A DNA stretch of 64,000 nucleotides. Origin: Xenorhabdus beddingii. GTDB taxonomy: Bacteria; Pseudomonadota; Gammaproteobacteria; Enterobacterales; Enterobacteriaceae. The position numbers and the translations under genes were made by a program. Where the stretch lies: assembly GCF_002127545.1 (NCBI RefSeq), contig NZ_MUBK01000004.1, positions 62,001 through 126,000 on the forward strand, given 5' to 3'. Under the pieces are notes generated by a model, which worked only from the letters and a program-made list of their open reading frames with translations, had not been told where the DNA came from and ran no database searches. Numbering within the stretch: position 1 is the stretch's first letter; each line of letters starts with the position of its first letter. This document shows, in pieces, positions 9,070 through 20,546 of this stretch.

Positions 9070-9886
9070 CACACCGTGATGGTGAAGAAATGAAATCTTT
9101 TATTAAGCCAATCCATTCTGTTGGCTGTTCAATGTGTACGGCATGGCCACTATCAATTTCTTTATATGTACTGTTTTTCACATGTTGATAAACTTCACGT
9201 ACCAAATAAGGTGGAATTAACGTATCTTTGCTTAATCCAATAATTAGCGTGTCTTTATCTATTTGATTAAGATAGTTTTTTATATTTATGGTTAATCCCA
9301 ATGCAATGCGTCTTTCTATCTCTTTATCTGCCGGGTGAGAACAGATTCGCTGGATGGTTTCATGCCCTAGCGAAGACATAAACGCTGGACTCAAGGCATG
9401 TGATAAACCAAAAGCCATTGCTGATGCCTTATCATTTAACGCCAGATGCAACCAAGTATTAAATATCAGTTGATGGCGAGGATCGTCATTGGTTGCCCAC
9501 GGTGCGGCCAATATCAATTTATTGACTAAGTGTGGATACCTCGCCGCGACTACCGCAGCCACGACAGCCCCCAAAGAGACCCCCACCAAATCGGCAGGCG
9601 TCTTGCTACTCTCTGCTATCACTGCCGCAATTTGTTCCGCAAGGTGCTCAATAGTCAACATTTCCGGCGGTAATCCTGAATGACCACAACCGGCATAATC
9701 TGGAATGATCACCGTTCGCTCACCGATAAATGCTTTTTTTATTTCCCCAAAACTACTGTTGCCGCCACTATTTGTACCATGCAGAAAGACAACGGCATTT
9801 TTGTCGTTTTCCTGATCTTCTTCAAATTCTTTACGGTAAGACACAAATGAGTCTTTCAGGTTAATGATCTTATCAATCGATTTCAC
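9038..9886 (-). CDS. Alpha/beta-fold hydrolase
   Basis: A 282-residue cytoplasmic hydrolase. The oxyanion motif VVFLHGTNSGG, nucleophile elbow GVSLGA (Ser104), acid Asp221 and histidine His248 (DSGHAVHIEQP) form a complete triad. It resembles the large family of esterases, haloperoxidases and C-C hydrolases; the substrate cannot be told. GTG start at 9886 with AAGGAAA upstream. It sits between cheZ and the recombinase, in the segment that separates cheZ from flhB. Confidence 0.85.
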   Translation of the reverse strand: MKSIDKIINLKDSFVSYRKEFEEDQENDKNAVVFLHGTNSGGNSSFGEIKKAFIGERTVIIPDYAGCGHSGLPPEMLTIEHLAEQIAAVIAESSKTPADLVGVSLGAVVAAVVAARYPHLVNKLILAAPWATNDDPRHQLIFNTWLHLALNDKASAMAFGLSHALSPAFMSSLGHETIQRICSHPADKEIERRIALGLTINIKNYLNQIDKDTLIIGLSKDTLIPPYLVREVYQHVKNSTYKEIDSGHAVHIEQPTEWIGLIKDFISSPSRCANQVDLGMGS

Positions 9887-10021
9887 AATGTTTTCCTTGG
9901 TATGATCCGGATTAGTGTCTATTTATACACTAGATAAATAGAACAACACTGTGAACTCAGTTTCATTCTGATATATCGAAGATCAAGGGCAGTGAGAATA
10001 TCGCCAATCAGTTAGGACGAA

Positions 10022-10053
10022 CGTTTGGGCAAGCCATCAGGCTCACCCAAACG
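10022..10053. terminator. Symmetrical hairpin downstream of cheZ
   Basis: CGTTTGGG (10022-10029) pairs with CCCAAACG (10046-10053), with an inner AGCC/GGCT helix. It is placed where the long mot-che transcript should end, 60 bp past the cheZ stop, but there is no U-tract, so intrinsic termination is uncertain. Confidence 0.4.
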
Positions 10054-10112
10054 CGATCAAAAGAGGTTATTTCTATTGAAGATTCTATTCGTTAAATCAC
10101 TATCACTCGTTA

Positions 10113-10769
10113 TCAAAAACCTAAACTATCCAACAAATCATCAACCTGTTCTTGATTGGCAATAACACCAGTGCCATTTTGGTTAACTTGAGGGCCGTTA
10201 AGAAGACTATCGTTCTCTTTTTTCGCTTTAGCCATCTGGTCAGAGGGCATATTCTCCATTAACACCATAACCAATTGTTTTTCCAGCTCCTGAATGACTT
10301 CCATCATCCGCTTGATGACTTGCCCCGTCAGATCTTGAAAGTCTTGCGCCATCATGATCTCAAGCAATTGAGCATTAGTAAATGAGGCATAATCAGGCAC
10401 GAGATTCAGATAACTTCTGGTGTCCGTGACTAATGTGCGAGCGTCGATCAGATCTAAATTCTTTGGGTTTGCAAACCACTCATCCCAACGTTGGGACAAA
10501 TCTTTTGCAGATGCCTCCAATTCGTTCTGACGGGGCTGTGCGACTTCAACGCAGTTCAGCACCCTTTCAGCCGCTTGTGCCGTCATTTGGACAACGTAAT
10601 TCAGCCGTTCCCTCGCGTCTGGGATCGCCTCAGCCGCCTGAGCGATAGTTTGATCCAATCCCAGTTCACGTAGACTATCGCGCAGCATCCTTGTTAACTG
10701 CCCAATACGACTGATTATCTCGCTGGTCGGGATCGCCTCATCTCTCGGCATGACTGGATTTACACTCAT
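10113..10769 (-). CDS. cheZ: Chemotaxis CheY-P phosphatase CheZ
   Basis: A 218-residue, mostly helical protein that speeds dephosphorylation of CheY. The catalytic helix motif [13 protein letters not shown] holds the essential Asp and Gln, and the C-terminal tail [11 protein letters not shown] is the CheY-binding peptide. It follows cheY by 9 bp in the same operon. Length is close to the usual 214 residues. Confidence 0.97.
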   Translation of the reverse strand: MSVNPVMPRDEAIPTSEIISRIGQLTRMLRDSLRELGLDQTIAQAAEAIPDARERLNYVVQMTAQAAERVLNCVEVAQPRQNELEASAKDLSQRWDEWFANPKNLDLIDARTLVTDTRSYLNLVPDYASFTNAQLLEIMMAQDFQDLTGQVIKRMMEVIQELEKQLVMVLMENMPSDQMAKAKKENDSLLNGPQVNQNGTGVIANQEQVDDLLDSLGF

Positions 10770-10778
10770 TTTGTCTCC

Positions 10779-11168
10779 TTAGAGCCCCAATTTTTCAAAT
10801 ATTTTATTGAGTTTCTCTTCCAAAATAGCCGCAGTAAACGGTTTTACGACATAACCGCTGGCGCCGGCCTGTGCTGCTGCAATAATGTTTTCTTTTTTCG
10901 CCTCTGCCGTCACCATCAAGACAGGTAAGGCAGCTAGTTTTTCCTCACTGCGAATTGTTTTTAGCAATTCGAGGCCATCAATATTTGGCATGTTCCAGTC
11001 AGAAATAACGAAATCAAATTCGGAAGTACGAAGTTTAGTCAATGCCTCCGCCCCATCCTGCGCTTCATCAACATTGTTGAAGCCCAATTCTTTCAGTAGA
11101 TTACGCACAATTCGACGCATAGTTGAAAAATCATCGACCACCAGAAACTTTAAATCCTTACTTGCCAT
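10779..11168 (-). CDS. cheY: Chemotaxis response regulator CheY
   Basis: A 129-residue single-domain receiver almost identical to enterobacterial CheY. It has the acidic pair in VVDDF, phospho-acceptor Asp57 in VISDWNMP, Thr87 in MVTAEA and Lys109 in VVKPFTAA. CheA phosphorylates it and CheY-P binds the FliM switch to cause tumbling. It is followed by cheZ after 9 bp and preceded by cheB with a 73 bp gap. Confidence 0.98.
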   Translation of the reverse strand: MASKDLKFLVVDDFSTMRRIVRNLLKELGFNNVDEAQDGAEALTKLRTSEFDFVISDWNMPNIDGLELLKTIRSEEKLAALPVLMVTAEAKKENIIAAAQAGASGYVVKPFTAAILEEKLNKIFEKLGL

Positions 11169-11241
11169 ACAAACTCCTTCGAATCTTACTTACCCAACAA
11201 CACAGCACAGTGCTGCAAAAATGAATATCAAATAACAACGA

Positions 11242-12294
11242 CTAAATACGAATCGATTGCCCTACGCTGATTTTGGCCAGCATGGCTTTACTGATTTTTT
11301 GAATGTCCATAACATCATCCACCGCGCCCAGTTGGATTGCAGCCCGTGGCATACCAAATACCACACAGCTTGCTTCACTCTGGGCAAGGGTATAGGCGCC
11401 CGCCTGTTTCATTGCCAACAAACCTGCGGCACCATCACTGCCCATACCTGTCAGAATGACGCCTACGGCATTGCGCCCGGCATATTTGGCGACGGAACGA
11501 AACAAAACATCGACAGAAGGACGATGGCGATTAACCGGTGGGGCATGGGTTACCATGATTTGGTAATTGGCTCCACTGCGGCAGAGTTCCATATGGCAAT
11601 CTCCCGGTGCGATGTACGCATGTCCCGGCAGAACCCGTTCACCATCTTCTGCTTCTTTGACATTGATCAGACTCAGTTTATTGAGCCTTTCCGCAAATGA
11701 ACGTGTGAAGCCCGGGGGCATGTGTTGTGTGATCAACAACGCCGGGCTGGTCACGGGCAGGAATTGCAACAAGTTTTTGATTGCCTCAGTTCCCCCCGTC
11801 GAAGCCCCAACTGCGATCAATTTTTCACTGGACAATAAGGGCTTGAAATGCAACGGCGCTTCATTCACCGGTTCTGATGTCATCGTACTGACGTTTGCCT
11901 GTGCCGCAGCACGGATTTTCTCGGCAATCATCTCACTATAGGCCAACATGCCTTCACGGATGCCCAGTTGTGGCTTGGTGACAAAGTCCACCGCCCCCAG
12001 TTCCAGAGCCTTCAAGGTAATTTCCGAACCTTTTGCTGTCAGGGAAGACACCATCACGACAGGCATAGGACGCAATCGCATTAATTTTTCAAGAAAATCA
12101 ATGCCATCCATGCGAGGCATCTCAACATCCAATGTTAATACCTGAGGATTGTGTTTTTTGATTAAATCACGGGCAACAAAGGGATCCGGAGCGCAATCCA
12201 CCACTTCCATATCAGGGTGGCTATTGATAATTTCCCGCATGATTTGACGCATCAGCGCCGAATCATCCACACAAAGAACAGTTATTTTATTCAT
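11242..12294 (-). CDS. cheB: Receptor methylesterase/deamidase CheB
   Basis: A 350-residue two-domain protein: an N-terminal receiver ([14 protein letters not shown]; acceptor Asp in [12 protein letters not shown]) and a C-terminal esterase with the serine motif [10 protein letters not shown] and histidine motif TQHMPPGFT. It removes receptor methyl groups when phosphorylated by CheA. The open frame runs back to 12399, but homology fixes the start at the ATG of 12294, which overlaps the end of cheR by 8 bp. Confidence 0.97.
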   Translation of the reverse strand: MNKITVLCVDDSALMRQIMREIINSHPDMEVVDCAPDPFVARDLIKKHNPQVLTLDVEMPRMDGIDFLEKLMRLRPMPVVMVSSLTAKGSEITLKALELGAVDFVTKPQLGIREGMLAYSEMIAEKIRAAAQANVSTMTSEPVNEAPLHFKPLLSSEKLIAVGASTGGTEAIKNLLQFLPVTSPALLITQHMPPGFTRSFAERLNKLSLINVKEAEDGERVLPGHAYIAPGDCHMELCRSGANYQIMVTHAPPVNRHRPSVDVLFRSVAKYAGRNAVGVILTGMGSDGAAGLLAMKQAGAYTLAQSEASCVVFGMPRAAIQLGAVDDVMDIQKISKAMLAKISVGQSIRI

Positions 12295-13174
12295 GACCCC
12301 TCCTTGCCCGACTGACACCATAAACGGTTTGTCCTTGCAAGTAGAACTCTCGGCTGATTTGAGTGACATTTTCGGAATGCCCTGCGAAGAGCAAACCATC
12401 CGGTTTTAAGAAAGTGACAAAACGGCGCAAGATCCTTTCTTGTGTCTTTTTGTCAAAATAAATCATGACATTACGGCAGAATATTGCATCGAACTTACCT
12501 TCGAGTGCCCACTCGGAATCCAACAGGTTCAAGTGCTGAAAACTCACCATTTCAGCCAGTAAAGGGCGCACTCTGGCATAGCCTTCAAAGAGACCAACAC
12601 CTTTGAAAAAGTATTTTTTCTTTTGGCTCTCACTCAGATACTGTAATTCTTCCAAGCGATAAACACCCTGCCGGGCTTTTTCCAGCACACTGGTATCAAT
12701 ATCGCTGCCAATGATTTTTATCCGATTTGACCGATGCCCCAGTGCATCGCACAAGGTCATAGCAATAGAATATGGCTCCTCCCCCGTTGAAGCGGCTGCA
12801 CTCCAAACGCGGTATGTCCCTCCATTTTTCTTGCTGGCATGTGTCGCCAGAATGGGAAAATGGTGGACTTCCCTGAAAAATGCCGTGAGATTGGTCGTTA
12901 ATGCATTGATGAAGAGTTCCCATTCATGGCTGTGGCTATCCTGTTCCAGAATCGACAGGTATTCACCAAAATGATTGAGTCCCAATACACGAAGCCGCCT
13001 GACTAAGCGGTTGTAAACCATCTCACGTTTATTTTTTGCCAGTACAATGCCAGCCCGTTGATAGATAAACTGGCAGATACGCTCAAATTGCGCATCCGAC
13101 AAAGCATGCCGCTGAAACATAAAGTTCAGCGGTGCAGTAGCATCAGTCTCTGAAGCTATTAAATTGGCTTTCAT
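12287..13174 (-). CDS. cheR: Receptor methyltransferase CheR
   Basis: A 295-residue SAM-dependent methyltransferase that methylates glutamates of chemoreceptors. The N-terminal helical domain is followed by the SAM domain with [17 protein letters not shown] and the [15 protein letters not shown] motif. It begins 6 bp after the first receptor gene ends, so it is translationally linked to the receptor. It probably tethers to the NWETF tail of the other receptor (14869-16572). Confidence 0.97.
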   Translation of the reverse strand: MKANLIASETDATAPLNFMFQRHALSDAQFERICQFIYQRAGIVLAKNKREMVYNRLVRRLRVLGLNHFGEYLSILEQDSHSHEWELFINALTTNLTAFFREVHHFPILATHASKKNGGTYRVWSAAASTGEEPYSIAMTLCDALGHRSNRIKIIGSDIDTSVLEKARQGVYRLEELQYLSESQKKKYFFKGVGLFEGYARVRPLLAEMVSFQHLNLLDSEWALEGKFDAIFCRNVMIYFDKKTQERILRRFVTFLKPDGLLFAGHSENVTQISREFYLQGQTVYGVSRARRGHE

Positions 13175-13180
13175 CTGACC

Positions 13181-14812
13181 TCAGCGTATTTGATTTACAA
13201 CATACTCATCGGTCTCGTTTGATGCAGAAGGGGCCTGATGATCATATTCATTTTCCAAGCTCCTGGGCAGTTCAAATTGGGCAACGGTTTTGACCAATAT
13301 GTCTGCTTTATCTTCAAGAGCTGCCGCGGCTGCCGCAGATTGTTCCACCAATGCTGCATTTTGTTGTGTGACTTGATCCATCTGACTAACGGCTTGGGCA
13401 ACCTGATGAATACCACGGCTTTGCTCATCGGAGGCCGCAGCAATTTCAGCCATTAAATCAGTAACCTGATTGACAGCCTTAACCAACTCATCCATAGTCA
13501 GCCCCGCATTATTCACCAGTTCCGACCCTTGGTTAACGCGATGAACAGATTCATCAATTAAGGTCTTGATCTCTTTCGCTGCCTCAGCACTTCGTTGTGC
13601 CAAGTCACGGACTTCACCGGCAACGACAGAGAATCCACGTCCCTGTTCACCCGCCCGCGCAGCCTCAACAGCGGCATTCAATGCCAGAATATTGGTTTGG
13701 AAGGCAATGCCATCAATGACACTGATAATGGCACTGATTTTTTTCGAACTGTTGGCAATTTCATCCATGGTTGCCACAACACTCGTGGTCAATTTTCCAC
13801 CTTTCGACGCGGTCTGGGAGGCTGATACCGCCAGTTCACTCGCCTGACGCGCATTTTCAGCGTTCTGCTTGACGGTGACGGTCAGTTCTTCCATGCTGGC
13901 AGCCGTTTCTTCCAATGAGGCGGCCTGTTGTTCTGTACGTGATGATAAATCTGTATTGCCCTGAGTGATTTCCTGAATACCCGAATACATTTGGTTGGTA
14001 TTTTCACGCACAGATGCAATAGATTTGATTAATGATTTCTGCATGTCACGCAGTTTTCTGAAGATATCGCCTATTTCATCCTGAGTCGTGACAGCAACTT
14101 CTTTATCCAAACGCCCTTCTGCCACATCCTGGAAACAAGCCCTCATGTTCGAAAATGGTCTGAGCAGGTTGCGCCGTAGCCACCAATGCGCCGCTGCCGA
14201 AACCACAAACACCATCAGGATAGCGCCAAAGAACATGGCTATGGAGACTTTGTAGTAAAACTCGCCATCAGAAACCGCTGAATTAATGTTTGCACCGAGG
14301 TACTGCATATAATTTTTATAGGCGATTTCCATCTTACGCTGGTAATCTTCTGTAGGTTGATCAAGAAAAGCCTGAAAATTGTCTTCATAGAGATACGTTT
14401 TCAGCTCTTTCAAGGCGTTGATATATTCTTGATAAGCATGTTCAACTGAAGCCAATAACGTTGCACTCGTGTCCGTTTGCTCTATCCGGGGTAATGAGCT
14501 GAATTTAGCAAAACTCCTGTCGGCTTCATTCAGTGAGCTTTTAAGTAACGCCTCCATTGCCTCTATCTGTGTTTGTGGCTGGCCCACTTTATGAGCAATT
14601 GCGATTTTGTTCAGAGTGTTACGCGTTTGCAACATTGCTGCCCAACTCAAGCCCAGGGTATCTCTCCGTTGAGTTCCCAAATCAATTCTTTCGATATATG
14701 ACTGGTCCGTATGAATTATTCCCAGAGACAAACCACTTGAAATAATTTGCATAACACAAAACATCATCAATAACAGATACAAACTGGTTGATATGCGAAG
14801 CCTGCCTAACAT
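13181..14812 (-). CDS. Methyl-accepting chemotaxis protein, four-helix-bundle type, no CheR tether
   Basis: A 543-residue chemoreceptor: TM1 at about residues 9-31, a periplasmic four-helix ligand domain, TM2 near 190-212, HAMP, and a long signalling coiled coil with the conserved tip [20 protein letters not shown]. Overall it is of Tar/Tsr class. Unlike its neighbour it ends DEYVVNQIR and lacks the NWETF pentapeptide, like the E. coli Tap receptor, so it must rely on assistance from high-abundance receptors for methylation. It lies in the tap position between the other receptor and cheR. Ligand unknown. Confidence 0.93.
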   Translation of the reverse strand: MLGRLRISTSLYLLLMMFCVMQIISSGLSLGIIHTDQSYIERIDLGTQRRDTLGLSWAAMLQTRNTLNKIAIAHKVGQPQTQIEAMEALLKSSLNEADRSFAKFSSLPRIEQTDTSATLLASVEHAYQEYINALKELKTYLYEDNFQAFLDQPTEDYQRKMEIAYKNYMQYLGANINSAVSDGEFYYKVSIAMFFGAILMVFVVSAAAHWWLRRNLLRPFSNMRACFQDVAEGRLDKEVAVTTQDEIGDIFRKLRDMQKSLIKSIASVRENTNQMYSGIQEITQGNTDLSSRTEQQAASLEETAASMEELTVTVKQNAENARQASELAVSASQTASKGGKLTTSVVATMDEIANSSKKISAIISVIDGIAFQTNILALNAAVEAARAGEQGRGFSVVAGEVRDLAQRSAEAAKEIKTLIDESVHRVNQGSELVNNAGLTMDELVKAVNQVTDLMAEIAAASDEQSRGIHQVAQAVSQMDQVTQQNAALVEQSAAAAAALEDKADILVKTVAQFELPRSLENEYDHQAPSASNETDEYVVNQIR

Positions 14813-14828
14813 GTAATCACCTCGTTTA

Positions 14829-14849
14829 ACGGCTGCATAATGCAGCCGT
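14829..14849. other. Hairpin between the two receptor genes
   Basis: ACGGCTGCA (14829-14837) and TGCAGCCGT (14841-14849) form a 9-bp stem with a 3-base loop in the 56 bp between the receptor genes. There is no U-tract. It may stabilise the upstream receptor mRNA or lower readthrough, which would fit one abundant and one minor receptor. Confidence 0.5.
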
Positions 14850-14868
14850 GGTTATCGCTATTATTTTT

Positions 14869-16572
14869 TTAGAATGTTTCCCAATTAGATGGGTCTTCCA
14901 CATTACTGCCTTTCTTCAGTGCGGGAGAATTCGTTTTATTAGCTGGAGGAGTTGACGATTTACTCGTCAATGAAACTTCATGTTTTCTTTTTTCAGGCGG
15001 CATCCTTTCTGCCTGCTCCGGTAGCTGGAACAACGCAACGGCTTTGGTCAATATCATGGCCTGCTCTTCCAATGCCGCAGCAGCGGCAGCAGACTGTTCA
15101 ACCAATGACGCGTTCTGCTGTGTCACTCGATCCATTTCGGAAATGGCAACACCCACTTGCGTGATCCCTCTGCTTTGTTCATCAGAAGCCGATGCGATTT
15201 CCCCCATAATGTCAGTCACGCGGGTAACAGAATCGACAATTTTGTTCATGGTTTCGCCGGCACTTTCCACCAGCACGGAACCGGTGTCAGTACGGTTTAC
15301 CGAATCTTCAATCAGTGCTTTGATCTCTTTGGCTGCTTCCGCACTGCGCTGGGCCAGATTGCGAACTTCCCCGGCAACCACGGCAAAACCACGTCCATGC
15401 TCACCGGCACGGGCAGCTTCCACCGCAGCGTTAAGGGCAAGAATATTGGTCTGGAAAGCAATGGCATCAATCACACCGGTGATATCAGAGATTTTGCGGG
15501 AGCTGTCTGAAATTTCGTGCATGGTTTGTACGACATTCGCCACGACTTTGCCGCCCTGACGAGCGATATCGGAGGCATTGTCAGCCAGATTGCTGGCCTG
15601 ACGAGCGTTATCAGCATTCTGTTTTACCGTTGCAGTCAACTGTTCCATGCTGGCAGCGGTTTCTTCCAGAGAAGCGACCTGTTGTTCGGTGCGGGCAGAA
15701 AGATCGTTGTTACCTGCAGCTATTTCGCTGGTCCCGGTATAAATGGTTTCGGTACTTTGATGGACGCTCTTGACGGTTTGGATCAGTTCTTCCTGCATAT
15801 GTCGCAGACCAACTGCCAGCATCCCCATTTCATTCGTGCCAGACACACTGATAGCCTGGGTCAAATCACCTTTTGAAAACGCTTTGATACTATCCAGCAG
15901 TTTGTGCAGCGGATCGATCAATGCCTTGCGCAACCCAATCCAGCTTATCACCATAACCACAGCCAGCAGAACCATCACAAAGATCAATGAAACAATGATA
16001 TTGTCGTAAGCTTTGTCAGCTTCCTGTGATACCTGATCATAGAATTTTGCGCTCTGGGATAGATAAAAGTTAAATTCCACATTAAACGCATCCTGATAAT
16101 CCGTTGTTTTATGGAGAAAAAATTCTTCAAACTTGCTATGCGCTAGCATGTTATCTAACTCTTTAAGCGCATTAAGGTAATCATTATGGGTCTGTTTCAA
16201 GCGTTGCAGATGTTCTTGATCATAAAAAGACAATTTTTCAGTCTGTTCATATTTTTCGAAGAGTCGCTCAGCACGGGCAATATTGGCCCTGGCTTCTGAT
16301 AAAGCATCATCAACTTTATAGCTACCTTCAACACCGCGATTTTTCATCACATAGATGACGGCAACACGGTTCAGGTTATTACGGGCCTGCAGCAGGTTAA
16401 CCCAGCTTTCATCCAGATAGATTTGCTGTTCTCGCATTTTATCTATTAATTCAAAGGCTTCTATATCATTCTTCAACCCTTTGAAGAACAATCCCCCGGA
16501 GATAAGTTGCAGAACACCAAATAATATGATGACTGAGATAAGTCCCGTCACTATCTTCATTCGGTTAAACAT
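14869..16572 (-). CDS. Methyl-accepting chemotaxis protein with NWETF CheR tether (Tar/Tsr class)
   Basis: A 567-residue receptor: N-terminal TM1, periplasmic sensor of about 160 residues, TM2 near 190-212, HAMP, methylation helices and tip [20 protein letters not shown]. The last five residues are NWETF, the docking peptide for CheR and CheB found on high-abundance receptors. A textbook sigma-28 promoter lies 35-61 bp upstream of the ATG. The ligand-binding residues for serine or aspartate could not be assigned with confidence, so no gene symbol is given. Confidence 0.95.
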   Translation of the reverse strand: MFNRMKIVTGLISVIILFGVLQLISGGLFFKGLKNDIEAFELIDKMREQQIYLDESWVNLLQARNNLNRVAVIYVMKNRGVEGSYKVDDALSEARANIARAERLFEKYEQTEKLSFYDQEHLQRLKQTHNDYLNALKELDNMLAHSKFEEFFLHKTTDYQDAFNVEFNFYLSQSAKFYDQVSQEADKAYDNIIVSLIFVMVLLAVVMVISWIGLRKALIDPLHKLLDSIKAFSKGDLTQAISVSGTNEMGMLAVGLRHMQEELIQTVKSVHQSTETIYTGTSEIAAGNNDLSARTEQQVASLEETAASMEQLTATVKQNADNARQASNLADNASDIARQGGKVVANVVQTMHEISDSSRKISDITGVIDAIAFQTNILALNAAVEAARAGEHGRGFAVVAGEVRNLAQRSAEAAKEIKALIEDSVNRTDTGSVLVESAGETMNKIVDSVTRVTDIMGEIASASDEQSRGITQVGVAISEMDRVTQQNASLVEQSAAAAAALEEQAMILTKAVALFQLPEQAERMPPEKRKHEVSLTSKSSTPPANKTNSPALKKGSNVEDPSNWETF

Positions 16573-16606
16573 AACTTCCCTTTTGTAATAAATTTCTATG
16601 CCAGTG

Positions 16607-16633
16607 TTATCGGCACACTTAAAGGGAACTTTA
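16607..16633 (-). promoter_or_regulatory. Sigma-28 (FliA) class 3 flagellar promoter
   Basis: Read on the minus strand: TAAA at 16633-16630, a 15-base spacer, and GCCGATAA at 16614-16607. This is an exact match to the enterobacterial FliA consensus (TAAA-N15-GCCGATAA). It drives the receptor-cheRBYZ block separately from mot-che. Confidence 0.9.
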
Positions 16634-16685
16634 TGCGTAATTCTAAAAATTGATTTTTTACGGCATTTTTTTGATCTAGAACAAA

Positions 16686-16715
16686 AGGGCTGCTGTTTTT
16701 TATTGCAACAGCCCT
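16686..16715 (-). terminator. Terminator after cheW
   Basis: AGGGCTGCTG (16686-16695) and CAACAGCCCT (16706-16715) form a 10-bp stem with one mismatch. On the minus strand it is followed by TTTTGTT. It ends the motA-motB-cheA-cheW transcript before the receptor promoter. Confidence 0.75.
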
Positions 16716-16790
16716 AAAGCATTAGTTCTAAAACATTAGCCCTAAAACATTAGTCCTAAAACATAGACCTAAGACATCAGACTCAAAACA
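16711..16790. repeat. Degenerate 14-bp tandem repeat downstream of cheW
   Basis: About six imperfect copies of a unit close to CCTAAAACATTAGT run from the terminator to the base before the cheW stop codon. The copies diverge progressively toward cheW (CCTAAGACATCAGA, CTCAAAACATCAA). The block lies wholly in the 3' untranslated part of the cheW transcript. Confidence 0.8.
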
Positions 16791-17288
16791 TCAACCTTTA
16801 GCGACTGAATCCACCAATGCCATTTCTTCGCTGTTGAGAAGTTTTTCGATATCAACCAGAATCAACATTCGTTCATCAAGCGAGCCAAGTCCGGTCAGAT
16901 ACTCTGTTGATAATGTAACCGCAAATTCGGGTGCAGGGCAGATTTGGTCTTCTTTCAGAGATAGCACGTCAGACACGCCATCAACGACAATCCCGACGAC
17001 ACGGTTAAGTAAATTCAGGACAATAACAACGGTATTATCGTTATAAGTCACATCTTCCTGTGAAAATTTGATCCTCAGGTCGATGATAGGAACAATCACT
17101 CCACGCAGGTTGGTGATCCCTTTGATAAAGGCAGGAGTATTTGCAATACGGGTGACATGGTCATAACCACGGATTTCCTGTACTTTCAGTATTTCAATTC
17201 CATATTCTTCGTCACCCAAGGTGAAAACCAGATATTCCCTTCCGGTCGTTTCCCCCGATAATTTATTGAATTCTTCTATGGCTGACAT
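16791..17288 (-). CDS. cheW: Chemotaxis coupling protein CheW
   Basis: A 165-residue SH3-like adaptor joining receptors to CheA. Signature stretches are [36 protein letters not shown] and [12 protein letters not shown] at 17288 with AAGGTAAC upstream, 19 bp after cheA. Length is normal (167 in E. coli). Confidence 0.97.
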   Translation of the reverse strand: MSAIEEFNKLSGETTGREYLVFTLGDEEYGIEILKVQEIRGYDHVTRIANTPAFIKGITNLRGVIVPIIDLRIKFSQEDVTYNDNTVVIVLNLLNRVVGIVVDGVSDVLSLKEDQICPAPEFAVTLSTEYLTGLGSLDERMLILVDIEKLLNSEEMALVDSVAKG

Positions 17289-17307
17289 GATGTTACCTTT
17301 TACTGTG

Positions 17308-19515
17308 TTATTTGTTATTCACCAGTTCTACTTTGCGTTCAGCCAGTTGTTCATGGTTGAGTCTCTGCAAAGCAGGAATATCAATGATGAGTGCCACGCT
17401 ACCATCCCCCATGATGGTAGCCGCCGAAATTCCCGGCACTTTGCGGTAATTGCTTTCAATATTTTTAACCACAACCTGATGCTGCCCCACCAGTTTATCC
17501 ACCAATAGTGCATAACGGCGCCCGGCGCTCTGCACTATGACAGCAATGCCTTTCGTTGGATCGGTTTCCCCATTCGGGATATCGAATATGCGGTACAGTT
17601 CAAGTAACGGTAAATATTCACCGCGTACTTGCAACAACTTTTCATCCCCCGCCAATGGGTAAATATCTTCTTCTTGTGGTTGCAATGAGCTGACCACTGC
17701 GCTCAATGGCAGAATGAAAACTTCTTCATTAACTCTGACCGACATGCCATCCAATATTGCCAATGTCAGTGGCAACAAAATACGAATGACGGTTCCCTTC
17801 CCTTCCTGGAAGTTGATCTGAATTTGTCCGCCCATATCTTGAATATTGCGTTTCACGACATCCATGCCGACACCACGGCCAGAAACATCCGTGACGACTT
17901 CCGCAGTAGAGAACCCTGGAGCAAAAATCAGCATGGCCACTTCTTCATTGCTCATGTTTTCACTGACATTCAACCCTTGAGATTGTGCTTTTGCCAAGAT
18001 CTTCTCACGGTTTAGGCCCGCGCCGTCATCAATGACTTCAATACAGATGTTTCCACCCTGATGTTCAGCCGCTAAGGTCAAATTGCCTGTTTCCGATTTT
18101 CCGGCTGCGAGGCGTTTTTCCGGACTTTCTATGCCGTGGTCAAGACTGTTGCGTACCAAGTGGGTAAGAGGATCGATAATCCGCTCAATCAGGCTCTTAT
18201 CCAATTCGGTTGAACTCCCGATCAGCGTCAGTTCCACTTTTTTATTGAGTTTTCCGGCCAAGTCGCGCACTAAACGTGGATAACGGCTGAAAACGTATTC
18301 CATCGGCATCATGCGGATAGACATAACGGATTCTTGCAAATCGCGGGAATTTCGCTGCAATTGAGCCATACAACTCAGCAATTCGCTGTGTTTTGTCGGT
18401 TCCAAACCATTACAGTGCTGTGCCAGCATCGATTGGGTAATGACCAATTCACCCACTAAGTTGATGAGTTGATCAACCTTTTCAACTGCAACACGAATAC
18501 TGGAGGATTCTGCGCGTTGACGTGGTGAACCCGCTGCCGGGCGTGGTGCTGGCCGCCCAACTTCACGTACATCTGTTTTTTTCGGGGCATGGGTCGGCGG
18601 TGGATTAGGGGTCGTTATCGCATTTGCTGCTGCGGTAGTCTCTGCCGTTGTATTTTTTTCCGTGGTGTTTTCTACCGTATTTTCTGCTACTTCCGGCTTT
18701 ATTGCAGCATTTTGTTCTTTCCCAGTCTCTGAATCTTCTGGCTCTATTTCATTCGTGGGTAAAAAAGTTATTTGCTCGGGCTCGATCACAAAACAGAGTA
18801 CGGCTGTAATATCATCTTCTGTCGCAGAGGTGATCAATGACGCTTCAAGACTATTTGAAGTTTGTTCGACATCATAAATATCACCAAGATGCCCCAATTC
18901 ATCCTTCATTAAACTGACTTCGCGCTCTTTCAGTCCAGATAAATGAACACGGATCCCCCCATGGTTAGATTTATCTGCCGCAGAAGGGGACTTTTCTACC
19001 TGACTCTCTTTTACCTGAACTTCTGCTGTTGTCTGTTTTTCCCCGACTTCGTTTACCACTTCTTCTATAACGGGTTCAGCCTGACTTGCAGAAGCTGTTG
19101 CAAAAAGTTCCTCTTCCTGCCGCTCTTCCTGTAGTTCTAATGCAAGCTGACGCAATGTCTCGCAAATATAATTGAATGTATCTTCATCCGGCTCCTGAGA
19201 ACTTTTATAGGCATCCAATTGTTGCTGCATAATGTCTTTCGCTTCTAAAAACAGGTTGATAATATCAATGGTCAGGCGTATTTCATCACGTCTGGCACTG
19301 TCGAGCAGATTCTCCAAAACATGCGTGGTTTGTTGCAGTTTGGTAAAGCCAAAAGTCGCAGCGCCTCCCTTAATCGAGTGGGCGCTCCGAAATATGGCAT
19401 TCAACTGTTCATGATCGGGTTCATCGGCGTTGAGCAGCAGTAAATGCTGTTCCATATCGGCCAATAATTCATCTGCTTCATCAAAGAAAGTCTGATAAAA
19501 CGCGGTAATATCCAT
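17308..19515 (-). CDS. cheA: Chemotaxis histidine kinase CheA
   Basis: A 735-residue kinase. P1 has the phosphorylated His46 in [15 protein letters not shown]2 binds CheY/CheB; P3 dimerises; P4 binds ATP ([24 protein letters not shown]); P5 is CheW-like. It is about 80 residues longer than E. coli CheA (654). The excess lies in the P2-P3 linker (about residues 250-340), which is rich in Thr, Glu, Ala and Pro. The linker is plainly low-complexity and probably flexible, so kinase chemistry should be unchanged. It follows motB by 6 bp. Confidence 0.97.
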   Translation of the reverse strand: MDITAFYQTFFDEADELLADMEQHLLLLNADEPDHEQLNAIFRSAHSIKGGAATFGFTKLQQTTHVLENLLDSARRDEIRLTIDIINLFLEAKDIMQQQLDAYKSSQEPDEDTFNYICETLRQLALELQEERQEEELFATASASQAEPVIEEVVNEVGEKQTTAEVQVKESQVEKSPSAADKSNHGGIRVHLSGLKEREVSLMKDELGHLGDIYDVEQTSNSLEASLITSATEDDITAVLCFVIEPEQITFLPTNEIEPEDSETGKEQNAAIKPEVAENTVENTTEKNTTAETTAAANAITTPNPPPTHAPKKTDVREVGRPAPRPAAGSPRQRAESSSIRVAVEKVDQLINLVGELVITQSMLAQHCNGLEPTKHSELLSCMAQLQRNSRDLQESVMSIRMMPMEYVFSRYPRLVRDLAGKLNKKVELTLIGSSTELDKSLIERIIDPLTHLVRNSLDHGIESPEKRLAAGKSETGNLTLAAEHQGGNICIEVIDDGAGLNREKILAKAQSQGLNVSENMSNEEVAMLIFAPGFSTAEVVTDVSGRGVGMDVVKRNIQDMGGQIQINFQEGKGTVIRILLPLTLAILDGMSVRVNEEVFILPLSAVVSSLQPQEEDIYPLAGDEKLLQVRGEYLPLLELYRIFDIPNGETDPTKGIAVIVQSAGRRYALLVDKLVGQHQVVVKNIESNYRKVPGISAATIMGDGSVALIIDIPALQRLNHEQLAERKVELVNNK

Positions 19516-19521
19516 CGTCGT

Positions 19522-20544
19522 TTACTCTGCCATCTTAGTATCACTGGGCGGTTCAGCCGATGGCTGTTCCGATATTGTGATTTCATGTTTTATGATCACA
19601 TGGGATTGTTCGGTGGGCTGCTGAACAGGCGTTCCCTCATTCGAATCCATTCTGATGACTTCTTGCATATCCATACTATCGTTGGCTGTCATGGCGTTAC
19701 CGCCACTGTTTTCCTGCTCAATTCTTTTTTCTGTATCTTTATTCAGTACAATGATACTGATACGACGGTTAACCGGTGCATTCGGATCAATTCCCTTTTG
19801 CATGCTCACCGTGGATGCCATACCTACCACCCGCAGGATTTTGACTTCATCCAAACCACCCATCAGCAATTCCCGCCTTGACGCATTGGCACGATCAGCA
19901 GAAAGTTCCCAGTTACTGTAACCTCGCTGACCATTGACATACTGCAAATTATCGGTATGACCAGAAAGGCTGACTTTGTTGGGAATATCATTCAAGATCG
20001 GCGCAATTGCCCGCAAGATATCACTCATATAATTCTCAACCTTTGCACTGCCAACCATGAACATCGGACGGTTTTCCCGATCGATAATCTGAATGCGTAA
20101 TCCCTCATCCATCATGTCAATCAATAAATGCGGGCGCAGTTCTTTAAGACGAGGATCGGTGATAATCAGTTGATCAAGTTGCTGGTGCAACCGATTCAGG
20201 CGGCGATTTTCCTCATTGGTTTCAACCAGTTTGGATTGACGGAAAACTTCACCCTCCTGCTGGAAAACATCATCCCCTCCCCCTGGGATTGGATTAGAGC
20301 TATCACTGCTTCGTTCACCCTTGTTGATTGCAACTTGTAAGGGGGTACGGAAATATTCTGCAATACTGGTCAATTCCTGTGGGCTGGCGATCGATATCAG
20401 CCACATAACCAAAAAGAATGCCATCATTGCAGTCATGAAATCGGCATACGCAATTTTCCATGACCCTCCAGAATGGCTCGAATCATGTTTTTTATGTTTT
20501 TTACGCTTTTTTATTCTGACGACAGAAACATTATTCGCACTCAT
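19522..20544 (-). CDS. motB: Flagellar stator protein MotB
   Basis: A 340-residue protein with one N-terminal membrane helix. The proton-carrying Asp is in [20 protein letters not shown], and the C-terminal OmpA-like peptidoglycan-binding domain has LSGHTDN and NWELSADRA. It anchors MotA to the cell wall. The tail after residue 270 is Gln/Ser/Pro-rich. It starts 2 bp after motA ends. Confidence 0.97.
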   Translation of the reverse strand: MSANNVSVVRIKKRKKHKKHDSSHSGGSWKIAYADFMTAMMAFFLVMWLISIASPQELTSIAEYFRTPLQVAINKGERSSDSSNPIPGGGDDVFQQEGEVFRQSKLVETNEENRRLNRLHQQLDQLIITDPRLKELRPHLLIDMMDEGLRIQIIDRENRPMFMVGSAKVENYMSDILRAIAPILNDIPNKVSLSGHTDNLQYVNGQRGYSNWELSADRANASRRELLMGGLDEVKILRVVGMASTVSMQKGIDPNAPVNRRISIIVLNKDTEKRIEQENSGGNAMTANDSMDMQEVIRMDSNEGTPVQQPTEQSHVIIKHEITISEQPSAEPPSDTKMAE

Positions 20545-20546
20545 AA

